Part shown: positions 24,924-34,987 of the stretch, piece by piece | Position numbering within the stretch: the stretch's first letter is position 1 | Layout of the letters: every line of letters begins with the position of its first letter | DNA from: Spartobacteria bacterium | GTDB taxonomy: Bacteria > Verrucomicrobiota > Verrucomicrobiia > Chthoniobacterales > UBA10450 | Direction: 5' to 3' | DNA: 51,189 nt | Assembly: GCA_003167555.1 (NCBI GenBank) | Contig: PMSN01000029.1 | Span: 186,488 to 237,676, forward strand | The notes under the pieces: generated by a model | The model's input: the letters and a program-made list of their open reading frames with translations, nothing else | Database searches by the model: none | Told to the model about the DNA's origin: nothing | Translations under genes and position numbers: made by a program

Positions 24924-27257
24924 ATGGACCAAGCCACTCACAACAAAATCGTTTCGTTCATCTGGGGCATTGCGGACGACGTGCTCCGCGACCTGTTCAA
25001 GCGTGGCAAATATCCCGACGTAATTCTGCCCATGTGCGTCCTGCGTCGCATGGACGCTGTGCTGGAACCGAATAAGAAAGCCGTGCTCGAAACCAAGCAG
25101 ATGCTCGATGAGGCGGGCATTACCGAGCAGCGCGCCGCCCTCGCCGCCGCCGCCGGGCAGTCATTCTACAACACTTCCAAATTTACCCTGCGCGACCTGA
25201 AAGCGCGCGGCAACCGGCAGCAGCTTCTCGCCGACTTTGAAGACTATCTGAACGGCTTCTCGCAGAACGTTCTGGACATCGTGGAGAACTTCAAATTCCG
25301 CAACCAGCTCCCTACGCTCTCCAAGTCCGATTCGCTCAGCACGCTCATCGGCAAGTTCCTCGATCCCGAGATCAATCTCAGCCCTAATCCCGTCCTCAAC
25401 GCAGACCGCACCGTGAGACATCCCGGAATGGACAATCACTCCATGGGCACGGTCTTCGAGGAACTCGTCCGCAAGTTCAACGAGGATAACAACGAAGAAG
25501 CCGGTGAACACTGGACGCCCCGCGACGCTATCCGGCTCATGGCCAACGTCATCTTTCTACCGATCGCCGACCGAATTAAGTCCGGTTCCTACCTTCTTTA
25601 CGATGGCGCAATCGGCACCGGCGGCATGCTCACAGTTGCCGAGGAGACTCTAGTCAAGCTCGCCGGCGAACGCGGATACCAAATAACAACCCATCTGTAC
25701 GGTCAGGAGATCAATCCCGAGACATACGCCATTTGCAAAGCGGATATGCTCCTCAAAGGCGAAGGCGAAAACGCCGACCGCATCGTCGGCGGGGCGGAAT
25801 GGTCCACCCTCTCGAACGACGCCTTCCCCGCGCAGGAGTTCGATTTCATGTTCTCCAATCCGCCCTACGGCAAAAGCTGGAAGAAGGACCTCGAACAAAT
25901 GGGCGGCAAGGATGGCATGCGCGACCCGCGCTTCAAGGTCATGCATCAGGGCGAGGATCTTTCCCTCGTCACCCGGTCCAGCGACGGCCAGATGCTCTTT
26001 CTCGCAAATATGGCCTCGAAGATGAACCACGACACGCCCCTTGGCAGCCGCGTCGCCGAGGTCCACAACGGCTCGTCCCTCTTCACTGGAGACGCCGGCC
26101 AGGGCGAGAGCAACATCCGCCGTTGGCTCATCGAAAACGACTGGCTCGAAGCCATCGTCGCCCTGCCTCTAAATCTCTTCTACAACACCGGCATCGCCAC
26201 CTACATCTGGGTGCTCACTAACCGCAAACCCGAGCATCGCCGGGGCAAGGTGCAGCTCATTGACGCCACGCAATGGTTCAAGCCGCTCCGCAAAAACCTC
26301 GGCAAGAAAAACTGCGAACTCGCCCCCGACGACATCCAGCGCATCTGCGACACCTACCTTGCGTTCAAGGAAACGCCGCAGTCGAAGATTTTCCCTAACG
26401 CGGCCTTCGGCTACTGGAAAGTCGTTATTGAACGACCACTCCGCCTGCACAGCCAGCTTTCGGTGAAGGCCATCGAGTCGCTCCGCTTCGCCTCCGGCGA
26501 CGAAGACCTCCGCGCCCCGCTGTACGACGAGTTCGGCGACAAGCTCGTTGAAAACTTCGCCGGCATCGCCGACGCGCTGCAAAAACGCCTCGCCGAATGG
26601 GGCAACGACGAAGAAGAGGAAGAATCCGAGGAAGGAGCGAAGAAGGGCCTACCCGACAAGAAAAAGCGAAAGCTACTCGATCCCAAGACTTGGGAACGCG
26701 ACGCCCGCCTCGTCGAAACAGCCGGCGCCCTACGCCAGGAACTCGGCGGCGACCTCTTTGAAGACCACAACCTTTTCCGCGACCGCGTGGGCGACGCGCT
26801 CAAGAAGCTCGACCTCAAACTCTCCGCCCCCGATCTCAAGCTCATCCTCCGCGCCCTGAGCTGGCGCGTCGAAACCGCCACGCCCGTCATCGCCAAAATC
26901 CACAAGCTGGGCAAGGCCAAGGTCGACACCTTGCGTGGGCTCTACGAGGTCAAGTTGAACGGCAAGCCTGCCGTCTTGGAATACGATCCAGATCCCGATC
27001 TGCGCGACACCGAGCAAGTCCCGCTGCTCGAACCCGGTGGCATCGAAGCCTTCATCCGCCGCGAAGTGCTGCCCTACACGCCGGACGCGTGTATCAAGGC
27101 GGACGCTACCAAGATCGGCTACGAAATCAGTTTCACCCGCAACTTCTACCGGCCGCAACCGCTGCGCACACTGGACGCCATCCGCGCCGACATCCGCGCC
27201 GTGGAAAAGGAAACCGAGGGCCTGCTCGATGAACTGTTCAAGGGAGGAGCGAAATGA
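24924..27257 (+). CDS. hsdM: Type I restriction-modification methyltransferase subunit
   Basis: HsdM (777 aa) is the N6-adenine methyltransferase of a type I RM complex (M2S1 methylase, R2M2S1 nuclease). An N-terminal helical HsdM_N domain (residues about 1-170) precedes the methyltransferase core with GAIGTGGML (SAM binding, about 232) and catalytic NPPYGKSW (Asn312). The roughly 250-residue C-terminal extension is charged and includes an acidic/lysine stretch (EEEEESEEGAKKGLPDKKK), longer than E. coli-type HsdM (about 530 aa) but usual in this subfamily. ATG 24924 starts the operon, and the stop overlaps hsdS by 4 nt. Confidence 0.95.
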   Translation: MDQATHNKIVSFIWGIADDVLRDLFKRGKYPDVILPMCVLRRMDAVLEPNKKAVLETKQMLDEAGITEQRAALAAAAGQSFYNTSKFTLRDLKARGNRQQLLADFEDYLNGFSQNVLDIVENFKFRNQLPTLSKSDSLSTLIGKFLDPEINLSPNPVLNADRTVRHPGMDNHSMGTVFEELVRKFNEDNNEEAGEHWTPRDAIRLMANVIFLPIADRIKSGSYLLYDGAIGTGGMLTVAEETLVKLAGERGYQITTHLYGQEINPETYAICKADMLLKGEGENADRIVGGAEWSTLSNDAFPAQEFDFMFSNPPYGKSWKKDLEQMGGKDGMRDPRFKVMHQGEDLSLVTRSSDGQMLFLANMASKMNHDTPLGSRVAEVHNGSSLFTGDAGQGESNIRRWLIENDWLEAIVALPLNLFYNTGIATYIWVLTNRKPEHRRGKVQLIDATQWFKPLRKNLGKKNCELAPDDIQRICDTYLAFKETPQSKIFPNAAFGYWKVVIERPLRLHSQLSVKAIESLRFASGDEDLRAPLYDEFGDKLVENFAGIADALQKRLAEWGNDEEEEESEEGAKKGLPDKKKRKLLDPKTWERDARLVETAGALRQELGGDLFEDHNLFRDRVGDALKKLDLKLSAPDLKLILRALSWRVETATPVIAKIHKLGKAKVDTLRGLYEVKLNGKPAVLEYDPDPDLRDTEQVPLLEPGGIEAFIRREVLPYTPDACIKADATKIGYEISFTRNFYRPQPLRTLDAIRADIRAVEKETEGLLDELFKGGAK

Positions 27258-28651
27258 TCGCCGACCTTCAGCCTTACTCGGAATACAAGGATTCAGGTGT
27301 TCCGTGGATCGGGAAGATTCCCGCTCAATGGGATGTGCGCCGAATGAAACTGCTTCTGCGTGAAGTTGATTCCCGTTCGTCTACCGGAAAGGAGCAGTTG
27401 CTTCGCGTTTCGCAATACACAGGAGTCACGCAGCGCAAAGCAATTGACGGCTCTGACGTGCCTGACACTCGCGCATCATCGCTCGTCGGTTACAAGCGTG
27501 TCACGACCGATGACCTCGTCATCAACATCATGCTGGCTTGGAATGGAAGCATGGGAGTCTCCCGTTACGAAGGCATCGCCAGTCCGGCCTATTGTGTTTA
27601 CCGTTTCAAAGACGGCGCACGGCCTTGGTATTACCACGAACTCCTCCGCCTGCCGCTTTACAAAGGGCGAATCAAGACCGCGTCAACGGGTGTGGTCGAA
27701 AGCCGGCTTCGACTTTATTCCGATGACCTCGGGCGCATCGAGGCAATTCAGCCCCCGCCCCAGGACCAAGACACCATCGTGCGTTTCATCGACTACGCGA
27801 ACGGGCGGCTGGAGCGGGCGATCCGGGCAAAGCGGAAGGTGATCGCGCTGCTCCACGAGCAGAAGCAGGCCATCATCCACCGCGCCGTCACCCGCGGCCT
27901 CGACCCCACCGTCCCCCTCAAACCTTCGGGTATGCCCTGGCTCGGCGATATCCCAAAGCATTGGGAGATTATTCCGCTAAAGTTCCTATGTGGCCACATT
28001 CAGAACGGCGCAACGCCGTCCACATCGGAGCAGCGATACTATGAAAACGGGACTGTGCCTTGGTTCGGTCCTTCAAGTGTCGGGACGGCCTCCGAACTCG
28101 GAGTGCCTGTGCGTCACCTGACCACGGCGGCGTTCACTGACGGAAAGGCGCGGTTGATAACCGGGCCAGCCATCTTGGTCATCGTGATCGGAGCAACCGC
28201 TGGAAAGATGGGCCTTCTTGTCGGCAAGGGCGCAACGAACCAGCAAATTACCGCGTTCGAGTTGAAGGAAGACACAATCGTTCCGCAGTTCGGCATTCAA
28301 CAGCTCCGAAGCTCAGAGAACTGGCTCAAGTCCACAGCATCAACTGCGACCATTCCGATTCTGGACTCAGGCATCGTGAACCGATTGCCGGTTGCGTTCC
28401 CACCCTGCGACGAACAGCAGGCGATTCTGTCAGCCATTTCTCTGCAAACTCAGCCACTGGTCACCGCCATCAGTCGCCTTGAGCGAGAAATCGAGTTGCT
28501 GCGGGAATACCGGACGCGGCTGGTGGCGGACGTTGTAACAGGCAAGCTGGACGTGCGCCCCGCCGCTCGCCAGTTGCCCGCCGAGCCCCTTGTCCTCGAG
28601 CCCGTGCCCGACCCGGAAGAATTAACCGAACTCGAGGAAGTCGTAGCATGA
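27254..28651 (+). CDS. hsdS: Type I restriction-modification specificity subunit
   Basis: HsdS (465 aa) has two target-recognition domains, each opened by the family signature: YKDSGVPWIGKIPAQWDVRR at residues about 12-32 and PSGMPWLGDIPKHWEIIPL near 225. Each is followed by a long conserved helix (the second ends the protein: AISRLEREIELLREYRTRLV). It defines the bipartite DNA target and bridges HsdM subunits. ATGA overlaps join it to hsdM upstream and to the membrane-protein gene downstream. Both TRDs look complete, so the system is probably active. Confidence 0.93.
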   Translation: MIADLQPYSEYKDSGVPWIGKIPAQWDVRRMKLLLREVDSRSSTGKEQLLRVSQYTGVTQRKAIDGSDVPDTRASSLVGYKRVTTDDLVINIMLAWNGSMGVSRYEGIASPAYCVYRFKDGARPWYYHELLRLPLYKGRIKTASTGVVESRLRLYSDDLGRIEAIQPPPQDQDTIVRFIDYANGRLERAIRAKRKVIALLHEQKQAIIHRAVTRGLDPTVPLKPSGMPWLGDIPKHWEIIPLKFLCGHIQNGATPSTSEQRYYENGTVPWFGPSSVGTASELGVPVRHLTTAAFTDGKARLITGPAILVIVIGATAGKMGLLVGKGATNQQITAFELKEDTIVPQFGIQQLRSSENWLKSTASTATIPILDSGIVNRLPVAFPPCDEQQAILSAISLQTQPLVTAISRLEREIELLREYRTRLVADVVTGKLDVRPAARQLPAEPLVLEPVPDPEELTELEEVVA

Positions 28652-29871
28652 GCGAGACGGCATTGCTGCTGACGGTCTTAATCATTTCCGCACTGACTCT
28701 GCTCTTTCTTGCAGGCATTACGATTGCCCTCTTGCGAAAGCAGTACTCAAAAGACCGTGAGGCACCCGCCCAACTGAGCATCATTCCTGAAGACCAGAGT
28801 AACGAGTCCGAGGCGTTATCCCGAGTTGCCTCCTTCGATGGGCCTCTCGATAATGTGATAACGCGACTGAACTTCGAGGAATCATTGGATTCCGTGCGGT
28901 TCGCAAGTGTCAGCCAAGAATCGGCTCTGAGTTCCATCAATCAAACTCTTGCGGCTAGATCAGGGGATGGGATCGCTGTGACGGTGAGCGGGATCAGCCT
29001 CTGGCAATCAACTGTAACAATGATGGTCTCCGCCTCTGAAAATGGGCAGGCCCTACTTAAAGAGGGCGCTGCAACGATCGCACGGCATGCGTCGGGCAAG
29101 GGACTTCCGTTAGTGCGGGATGTCAAAACAGGTCAGTTGATTGAAGTGATGAAAGGAGCAAAAGGGGCGAAGGCCATGGCCTGCATAGCCTCAATCTCAA
29201 CCGCCATCGTGGGCGCCGCGCACATCATTGCTGGAGCTGACATTGCAAAACGGCTCAAGGAGGTGGACGCCAAAATCAACCTTCTTCTGGCCTACCGACT
29301 CATCGACCAGATGGCGGCATTGGAGCGGATCTACACATCAGCAAGAGAACTCAGTGCAGCTCCCATGAGCCCCGAGAAAAGCTGGGAACTTTGGCGTCTG
29401 CGCGGAGACCTGCGAGAACTTCGGATTCGCTGGAGACGCGAACTGAGGCACCAGCTTGGCCTTATCGAAGATCCAAATTCCGCTGCGTGGTATCAAAAAA
29501 TGTTCAACTGGATAGAGCCCATCGATCGCGGACCTCATAGCGAAATCCACCAAAAAATTACTGAAGGACAGCTCCACATATCGCTAATCGAATACTCAAT
29601 ACGCGTGGATCAGGCGCTAGCCGTTGCGAGCGGAACGGTTCCCGAATTTGAGGTAACGCTCGCTGGGGAGCTTGCTGAGCTTGAGTCGCTGGCAGAATTA
29701 CTCAAGAGCAAGGGCGGACTGATTAGCGGCAAATACCCGGAACTCTCTGTCGAATCGACCCAGAAGGGTTTGTTCGCCATCGTTCAAGAATACAGAAAGC
29801 TGCTGCCGGGAGAGCCTCTTGATGTTCTACAGCTTAACGCCAACACAGCAGTTGAGGAGCCCGAGACGTGA
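28648..29871 (+). CDS. Unknown membrane protein embedded in the type I RM operon
   Basis: I do not recognise the family. The 407-aa product starts with a membrane segment (ALLLTVLIISALTLLFLAGI, residues 5-24). A cytoplasmic part with a Ser-rich linker follows, then a second hydrophobic Ala/Gly stretch (MACIASISTAIVGAAHIIAG, residues about 176-195), then a helical, probably coiled-coil, C-terminal half (EVDAKINLLLAYRLID...). It overlaps hsdS and hsdR by 4 nt (ATGA) on both sides, so translation is coupled across the whole operon and stoichiometric production with the RM subunits is likely. Possible roles are membrane tethering of the restriction complex or an additional effector. Both are inference. 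Confidence 0.8.
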   Translation: MSETALLLTVLIISALTLLFLAGITIALLRKQYSKDREAPAQLSIIPEDQSNESEALSRVASFDGPLDNVITRLNFEESLDSVRFASVSQESALSSINQTLAARSGDGIAVTVSGISLWQSTVTMMVSASENGQALLKEGAATIARHASGKGLPLVRDVKTGQLIEVMKGAKGAKAMACIASISTAIVGAAHIIAGADIAKRLKEVDAKINLLLAYRLIDQMAALERIYTSARELSAAPMSPEKSWELWRLRGDLRELRIRWRRELRHQLGLIEDPNSAAWYQKMFNWIEPIDRGPHSEIHQKITEGQLHISLIEYSIRVDQALAVASGTVPEFEVTLAGELAELESLAELLKSKGGLISGKYPELSVESTQKGLFAIVQEYRKLLPGEPLDVLQLNANTAVEEPET

Positions 29872-32855
29872 GCACCACCGACACTTCCGAAAAAGGCCTT
29901 GAAACGCTAATCATGCGGTACATGACCGGCATGGACGGCCTTGCGCCCGTAGCCGAGGGCAATGTCGCAGAAACGCCCTTGCCGTCCGGTAGCGGCTGGC
30001 ACGCCGGCAATCCCAAGGATTACGACCGGCCCTATGCGATCGACGTACCGCAGCTTTTCCAGTTCCTCTCCGCCACCCAGCCCGAGGCTCTCAAGAAACT
30101 CTCCATCGTCGATTACAAGGACGCCAAGGACATTAACCGCCAGAAGTTTCTCGCCCGACTGTCCAACGAGATCGGCAAGCGCGGCGTCATCGACGTGCTC
30201 CGTAAGGGCGTGGACCATGGTCCGCTGCATTTCGATCTGTTCTACGGCACGCCATCACCGGCCAACGCGAAAGCGGCGGCGCTTTACATGAAGAATCGTT
30301 TCAGCGTCACGCGCCAGTTGCGTTACAGCACCGACGAGACGCGCCGGGCGCTGGACTTGTGCCTGTTTATCAACGGCCTGCCGCTTTCGACGTTTGAACT
30401 CAAGAACAGTCTTACCAAGCAGACGGTCGAGGACGCCATCGAGCAATACCGTCGCGACCGCGATCCTCGCGAGAAGCTGTTCGAGTTTGGGCGCTGCGTG
30501 GTGCATTTCGCCGTGGACGACGCTGAAGTGCGCATGTGCACCCAGCTGCGCGGCAAGGCCTCGTGGTTTCTGCCGTTCAATAAAGGCTGGAACGATGGCG
30601 CAGGCAATCCGCCAAACCCGACTGGTCTGAAACCCGATTATCTTTGGAAGGAAGTTCTCACGCCGGGCGGCTTGACGAACATTCTCGAAAACTACGCGCA
30701 GATCATCGAGTTCAAGAACCAAAAGACCGGTCGGAAGAAGCGGGTGCAGGTGTTCCCGCGCTATCACCAGCTCGATGTGGTCCGCCAAACGCTGGCTCAC
30801 GTCTCCTCTAACGGCGCGGGCGAGCGGTATCTCATCCAACACTCCGCCGGTAGCGGCAAATCCAACTCCATCGCTTGGCTGGCGCATCAAATCATCGCGC
30901 GGAAGAAAGACGAAAAGGAGATTTTCGATTCCGTCATTGTGGTGACCGACCGCAGTATCCTGGACGACCAGATTCAGAAAACCGTAAAGCAGTTTATGCA
31001 GGTGGGCGCGACGGTCGGCCACGCGGAACATTCCGGCGACCTGCGGAAGTTCATCGAGGAAGGGAAGAAGATCATCATCTCCACGGTGCAGAAGTTCCCG
31101 TTCATTCTCAGTGAGATTGAAAAGGATGCGAAGGGCAAGACCTTCGCCCTCATTATTGACGAGGCGCATAGCAGCCAGGGCGGGAAGTCTTCCTCCGCCA
31201 TGAGCGCAGCACTAGCCGACCCGGAAGACACGGTGAACGATGCCTTGGAAAAGCGGATGCAGACGCGGAAGATGTTGACCAACGCAAGCTACTTCGCCTT
31301 CACCGCCACACCCAAGAACAAGACGCTAGAGATGTTCGGCCAGCCGTTGCCACCGGACGCCGAGGGCAAAATTAAACACCTACCTTTCCACAGCTACACG
31401 ATGAAGCAGGCCATCCAGGAAGGCTTCATCCTCGACGTGCTCAAGAGCTACACGCCAGTGCAGAGCTACTACGGGCTAGTGAAGAAGATCGAGGGCGACC
31501 CGGAGTTCGACACCAAGCGTGCGCAGAAGAAACTGCGAAAGTATGTGGAGAGCCACGACCACGCCATCCGCCTCAAAGCGGAAATCATGGTGGATCATTT
31601 CCACGAGCAGGTGATGGCACTCAACAAGATCGGCGGCAAGGCGCGGGCGATGGTGGTGTGCAATGGCATCGAGCGGGCCGTCCAGTATTTTCACGCATTC
31701 AAGTCGTATCTCGCGGAGCGCAAGAGTCCGTATCAGGCCATCGTCGCATTTTCCGGCGAGCACGAGTTCGGTGGGGTGAAGGTCAGTGAGTCATCGTTGA
31801 ACGGTTTCTCCAGCGGTGAAATCGCCGACAAGATTCAGGAAGACCCCTACCGCTTCCTTATCTGCGCGGACAAGTTCCAGACCGGCTATGACGAGCCGTT
31901 GCTCCATACGATGTACGTGGACAAGCCACTCGCTGGCATCAAGGCAGTGCAAACGCTCTCGCGCCTCAACCGCGCCCACCCGGAGAAGCACGATGTCTTC
32001 GTGCTGGATTTCCAGAACAACACCGAGACTATCACGCTGGCCTTTTCCGATTACTATCGCACAACAGTCCTCAGCGAAGAAACCGATCCCAACAAGCTGC
32101 ACGACCTCAAGGCCGCGCTCGATAACGCGCAGGTATATTCGCCCGAGCAGGTGCAAACTCTTGTGGACTTGTTCATGTCCGGCGCGGAGCGAGATAAACT
32201 TGACCCCATTCTCGACACCTGTGTCGCCGTTTACAAGGAACGGCTCGACGAAGATGGTCAGGTGGATTTCAAAGGCAAGGCAAAGACGTTCGCTCGCACC
32301 TACGATTTTCTCGCCTCGGTGATTCCCTACAGTAATCGAGAGTGGGAGCAGCTCTCCATCATCTTGAACCTCCTCATTTCCAAACTGCCCGCGCCGACGG
32401 ACGAAGACCTCTCCAAGGGCATCCTGGAAGCGATCGACATGGACAGCTACCGCGTGGAGAAAAAAGCGGTCATGAGAATTGCCCTGGCCGATGATAACGC
32501 CGAAATTGGTCCTGTCCCCGTCGAAGGTGGCGGCCACAAGCGCGAGCCGGAGCTTGACCGACTGAGCAACATCCTAAAAGCGTTCAACGACAACTTCGGA
32601 ACGTTGTTTACTGACGCAGACCGGGTGGCGCGGCGTATTAAGGAAGACATCGCACCGAAGGTTGCTGCCGATCCGGCCTATCAGAACGCCCAGAAGAACA
32701 CACCGAACGCCGCTCGCATCGAGCACGACAAGGCACTCGCCAAGGTTATGCTCACATTGCTCAAGGACGACACTCAGGTTTACAAGCAGTTCGTCGAGAA
32801 CGAATCCTTCCGCCGCTTCGTAACCGACATGGTGTTTACGATGACCAACAAGTGA
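29868..32855 (+). CDS. hsdR: Type I restriction enzyme endonuclease/translocase subunit
   Basis: HsdR (995 aa) cleaves DNA after ATP-driven translocation. The N-terminal PD-(D/E)xK nuclease shows FELKNSLTKQ (residues about 181-190). The SF2 helicase core has PRYHQLDVV, Walker A HSAGSGKSNS (about 328), DEAHSSQGG, FTATPKNKT and the QTLSRLNRAHP motif VI, followed by a C-terminal helical domain that contacts HsdM. All motifs are intact. It is the last gene of hsdM-hsdS-X-hsdR. The reverse transcriptase gene begins 65 bp downstream on the same strand and may be co-transcribed. Confidence 0.95.
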   Translation: MSTTDTSEKGLETLIMRYMTGMDGLAPVAEGNVAETPLPSGSGWHAGNPKDYDRPYAIDVPQLFQFLSATQPEALKKLSIVDYKDAKDINRQKFLARLSNEIGKRGVIDVLRKGVDHGPLHFDLFYGTPSPANAKAAALYMKNRFSVTRQLRYSTDETRRALDLCLFINGLPLSTFELKNSLTKQTVEDAIEQYRRDRDPREKLFEFGRCVVHFAVDDAEVRMCTQLRGKASWFLPFNKGWNDGAGNPPNPTGLKPDYLWKEVLTPGGLTNILENYAQIIEFKNQKTGRKKRVQVFPRYHQLDVVRQTLAHVSSNGAGERYLIQHSAGSGKSNSIAWLAHQIIARKKDEKEIFDSVIVVTDRSILDDQIQKTVKQFMQVGATVGHAEHSGDLRKFIEEGKKIIISTVQKFPFILSEIEKDAKGKTFALIIDEAHSSQGGKSSSAMSAALADPEDTVNDALEKRMQTRKMLTNASYFAFTATPKNKTLEMFGQPLPPDAEGKIKHLPFHSYTMKQAIQEGFILDVLKSYTPVQSYYGLVKKIEGDPEFDTKRAQKKLRKYVESHDHAIRLKAEIMVDHFHEQVMALNKIGGKARAMVVCNGIERAVQYFHAFKSYLAERKSPYQAIVAFSGEHEFGGVKVSESSLNGFSSGEIADKIQEDPYRFLICADKFQTGYDEPLLHTMYVDKPLAGIKAVQTLSRLNRAHPEKHDVFVLDFQNNTETITLAFSDYYRTTVLSEETDPNKLHDLKAALDNAQVYSPEQVQTLVDLFMSGAERDKLDPILDTCVAVYKERLDEDGQVDFKGKAKTFARTYDFLASVIPYSNREWEQLSIILNLLISKLPAPTDEDLSKGILEAIDMDSYRVEKKAVMRIALADDNAEIGPVPVEGGGHKREPELDRLSNILKAFNDNFGTLFTDADRVARRIKEDIAPKVAADPAYQNAQKNTPNAARIEHDKALAKVMLTLLKDDTQVYKQFVENESFRRFVTDMVFTMTNK

Positions 32856-32920
32856 TCCGTAGCCCGAACTTTAGGTCGCCATTTGGTCGAACAGATATCC
32901 TCTCCAAGGATTAAGATAAC

Positions 32921-34759
32921 GTGAAATTCAACGTTCCCGGAATCTCCCGCTCGACTCTTTGGGCGGCATGGAAGGCCATACGTCAGCAAGTTCGGCACTT
33001 CGAACATCGGGACCCAGCAGACTATCTCGAATACGACATCGATCCGGACGTTTGGATCAATCGGTTGTTGCGGCAAATAGCGAGCGGTGATTACGCGCCT
33101 CATGCTCCGAAGCGGTATTCTGTCGCAAAATCAAACGGATTTAGCCGGACGATCACGTTACCTCATATTCCTGATCTTGTCCTCTACAGAGCAATCGTAG
33201 ATCACCTATTTCGCCGTGGTCACCACCAGCAAAAGAAACACGTTTATTTCCAACAGGCTACCTTGTCCAGAGTGACTATGGAAGCGTCTCAGCAAGCGCG
33301 CGCCGTAGTCCGGCCAATCTATAAAGGAGAGCCGGATTATCCCATAGCTCAACGTAACCGATTCCTAGAATGGCTACGCTTTGATCAATATCGGAAACTG
33401 CTGATTTTCGAGCGGACTTACCCTTTTATTGTTCTAACCGATGTTAGCAACTTCTTCGATAGCATTCTGTATGGGCGAGTCGAGCAAAGTCTTTACGGGC
33501 TACGGGTGTCGCCAAAGTTGGTCGGCCTGTTATTCTTTTTGCTTGAACGGCTTTCGCCACGCGAGTCGTATACTCCGGGTCAACGTATAGGACTACCCGT
33601 AGATCAATGTGACTGCTCAAGGAACTTAGCCCACATGATGCTTTTTCCTCACGACGAACGGATGGTCGATCTCGTAGGTGACGATGCATACGTCCGATGG
33701 ATGGATGATCAAAACATCGGAGTTGCCAGCCGGGCGGAGGGGCTTCGCGTGCTCGCCGAAGTGGGGGAATCTCTTGGACGACTCCATCTGACTCCGAACT
33801 CAAGCAAATCCAAAATCTTGACCTTGGCAGCGGCAAAGCGGCACTTTCATTTCCGAACAAACGCGTTGCTAGATCAAATCGGCAAGATGGCGTTTCACAC
33901 GCGTACGCAGAGGAGCACGTTGCGAAGGCAGCTAATCATGGCCTGGCGCATAGCCTTAACTGAGAAAGAGGTCGGCGAGTGGCCAAAAATTCTCCGGAGA
34001 GTCTATCGATATGCCGCGAGGGCCAGAGCACGCTTCATGCGTAGCAGAGCGCAGCGCGACGTGTTGGATCATCCAAGCCTTACCTCACGCGTCTGCGAGT
34101 ATCTACGCTACAGCTCTTCTGTCAACGAGTGTATCACCTTTGCGCAGCGTCTCTTACTCGCGCCTGATCAAGTCTATCCTGATGTTTCTTATCAACTGCT
34201 TGATTGGCTACTACATCTGGAACCAACGCAGATTGAAGCGCGTATTCTCAGGCGATTATTTCAGTCGATATATCGCGGCAGTATTGATTTTCCAGGTCGC
34301 ATAGCTTGCAGGAGCCTCGTTCCGCTGGCTTTGCTTAGATACGGCGATAAGAGATCAGTAAAATCCCTATCGGGACCAATAGGTCAGAAACTTGATCAAC
34401 TATCGGCTGATGAGGTCCGGTCGATCGCCTTAGTGCTGGCGGGTTTCGGGGATGCAGAATTTCAAATCATTGCTACAGCCGCGAGTCGACTTCTCGTCAA
34501 CCATCTCGCGGAATTTGTTAGGATGGTTCACAGGATTCTAGGATTCGATGCTGTCCCGGACCGACTGAAAAATCGCATTCGACTTCGGAAGGATTCTATT
34601 ACGTTCAAACCCTATTTAGACATGCGAAGTCTGATTGCTCTACGACTTCTCCGCCTTAATCAAAAGGCATTGGTGGCTCAGTGGATCGTCAGTAGGCGAT
34701 CCGTGTTGTCCACACAACTGTCACCGTTTGATCGGCGCCTGTTGGTTCGTACGGTTTGA
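32921..34759 (+). CDS. Reverse transcriptase of the defence (DRT/unknown-group) type
   Basis: The 612-aa protein has a reverse-transcriptase domain in its N-terminal half. Motif A is VLTDVSNFFDSI (Asp174), motif B is GLPVDQCDCSRNLAH, and motif C is RWMDDQN (Asp262-Asp263). The metal-binding Asp residues are intact, but motif C has WMDD instead of the common YADD. The C-terminal about 300 residues are helical with no maturase/X or endonuclease domain, unlike group II intron RTs. That layout matches the 'unknown group' RTs found as DRT antiphage systems. I cannot assign the class. No msr/msd-like retron RNA is evident. It sits between a type I RM operon and a protease/ATPase pair, in line with defence. 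Confidence 0.82.
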   Translation: MKFNVPGISRSTLWAAWKAIRQQVRHFEHRDPADYLEYDIDPDVWINRLLRQIASGDYAPHAPKRYSVAKSNGFSRTITLPHIPDLVLYRAIVDHLFRRGHHQQKKHVYFQQATLSRVTMEASQQARAVVRPIYKGEPDYPIAQRNRFLEWLRFDQYRKLLIFERTYPFIVLTDVSNFFDSILYGRVEQSLYGLRVSPKLVGLLFFLLERLSPRESYTPGQRIGLPVDQCDCSRNLAHMMLFPHDERMVDLVGDDAYVRWMDDQNIGVASRAEGLRVLAEVGESLGRLHLTPNSSKSKILTLAAAKRHFHFRTNALLDQIGKMAFHTRTQRSTLRRQLIMAWRIALTEKEVGEWPKILRRVYRYAARARARFMRSRAQRDVLDHPSLTSRVCEYLRYSSSVNECITFAQRLLLAPDQVYPDVSYQLLDWLLHLEPTQIEARILRRLFQSIYRGSIDFPGRIACRSLVPLALLRYGDKRSVKSLSGPIGQKLDQLSADEVRSIALVLAGFGDAEFQIIATAASRLLVNHLAEFVRMVHRILGFDAVPDRLKNRIRLRKDSITFKPYLDMRSLIALRLLRLNQKALVAQWIVSRRSVLSTQLSPFDRRLLVRTV

Positions 34760-34843
34760 GCGACTTAACCGGCTAGCGCAGCTTAAATCGGCTTACCCGC
34801 AGCAATCCGGTCCAGCCACTTCGATTTCGCCAGACAGCGGCGC

Positions 34844-34872
34844 GATAGATTTGGGGTATCGGGCGCCATCGG
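34844..34872 (+). repeat. Degenerate copy of the island direct repeat (copy E)
   Basis: GATTTGGGGTATCGGGCGCC matches the conserved core (GACTGATTTGGGGCATCGG, then CGCTATTGG) of the repeats at 38619, 39591, 43921, 44045 and 47932, with a handful of mismatches. It lies in the 228-bp gap between the reverse transcriptase and the subtilase, again at a module boundary and in the same orientation. Confidence 0.45.
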
Positions 34873-34987
34873 CTTTGCCCCCACTCTTCGTCTTGCGCGC
34901 AGGACGCATCCGCTCGATTGCTTCATTTGAAGGATTGCTCCTCAGAGGGCGCCACTCACATTAAATCGAGCTGGAGAGCCGAAGCGA

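Noticed and set aside
32856-34987. Retron (msr/msd) next to the reverse transcriptase
   Set aside because: No inverted a1/a2 repeats or msr-like hairpins could be seen in the short flanks. The protein has a long C-terminal helical domain unlike retron RTs.
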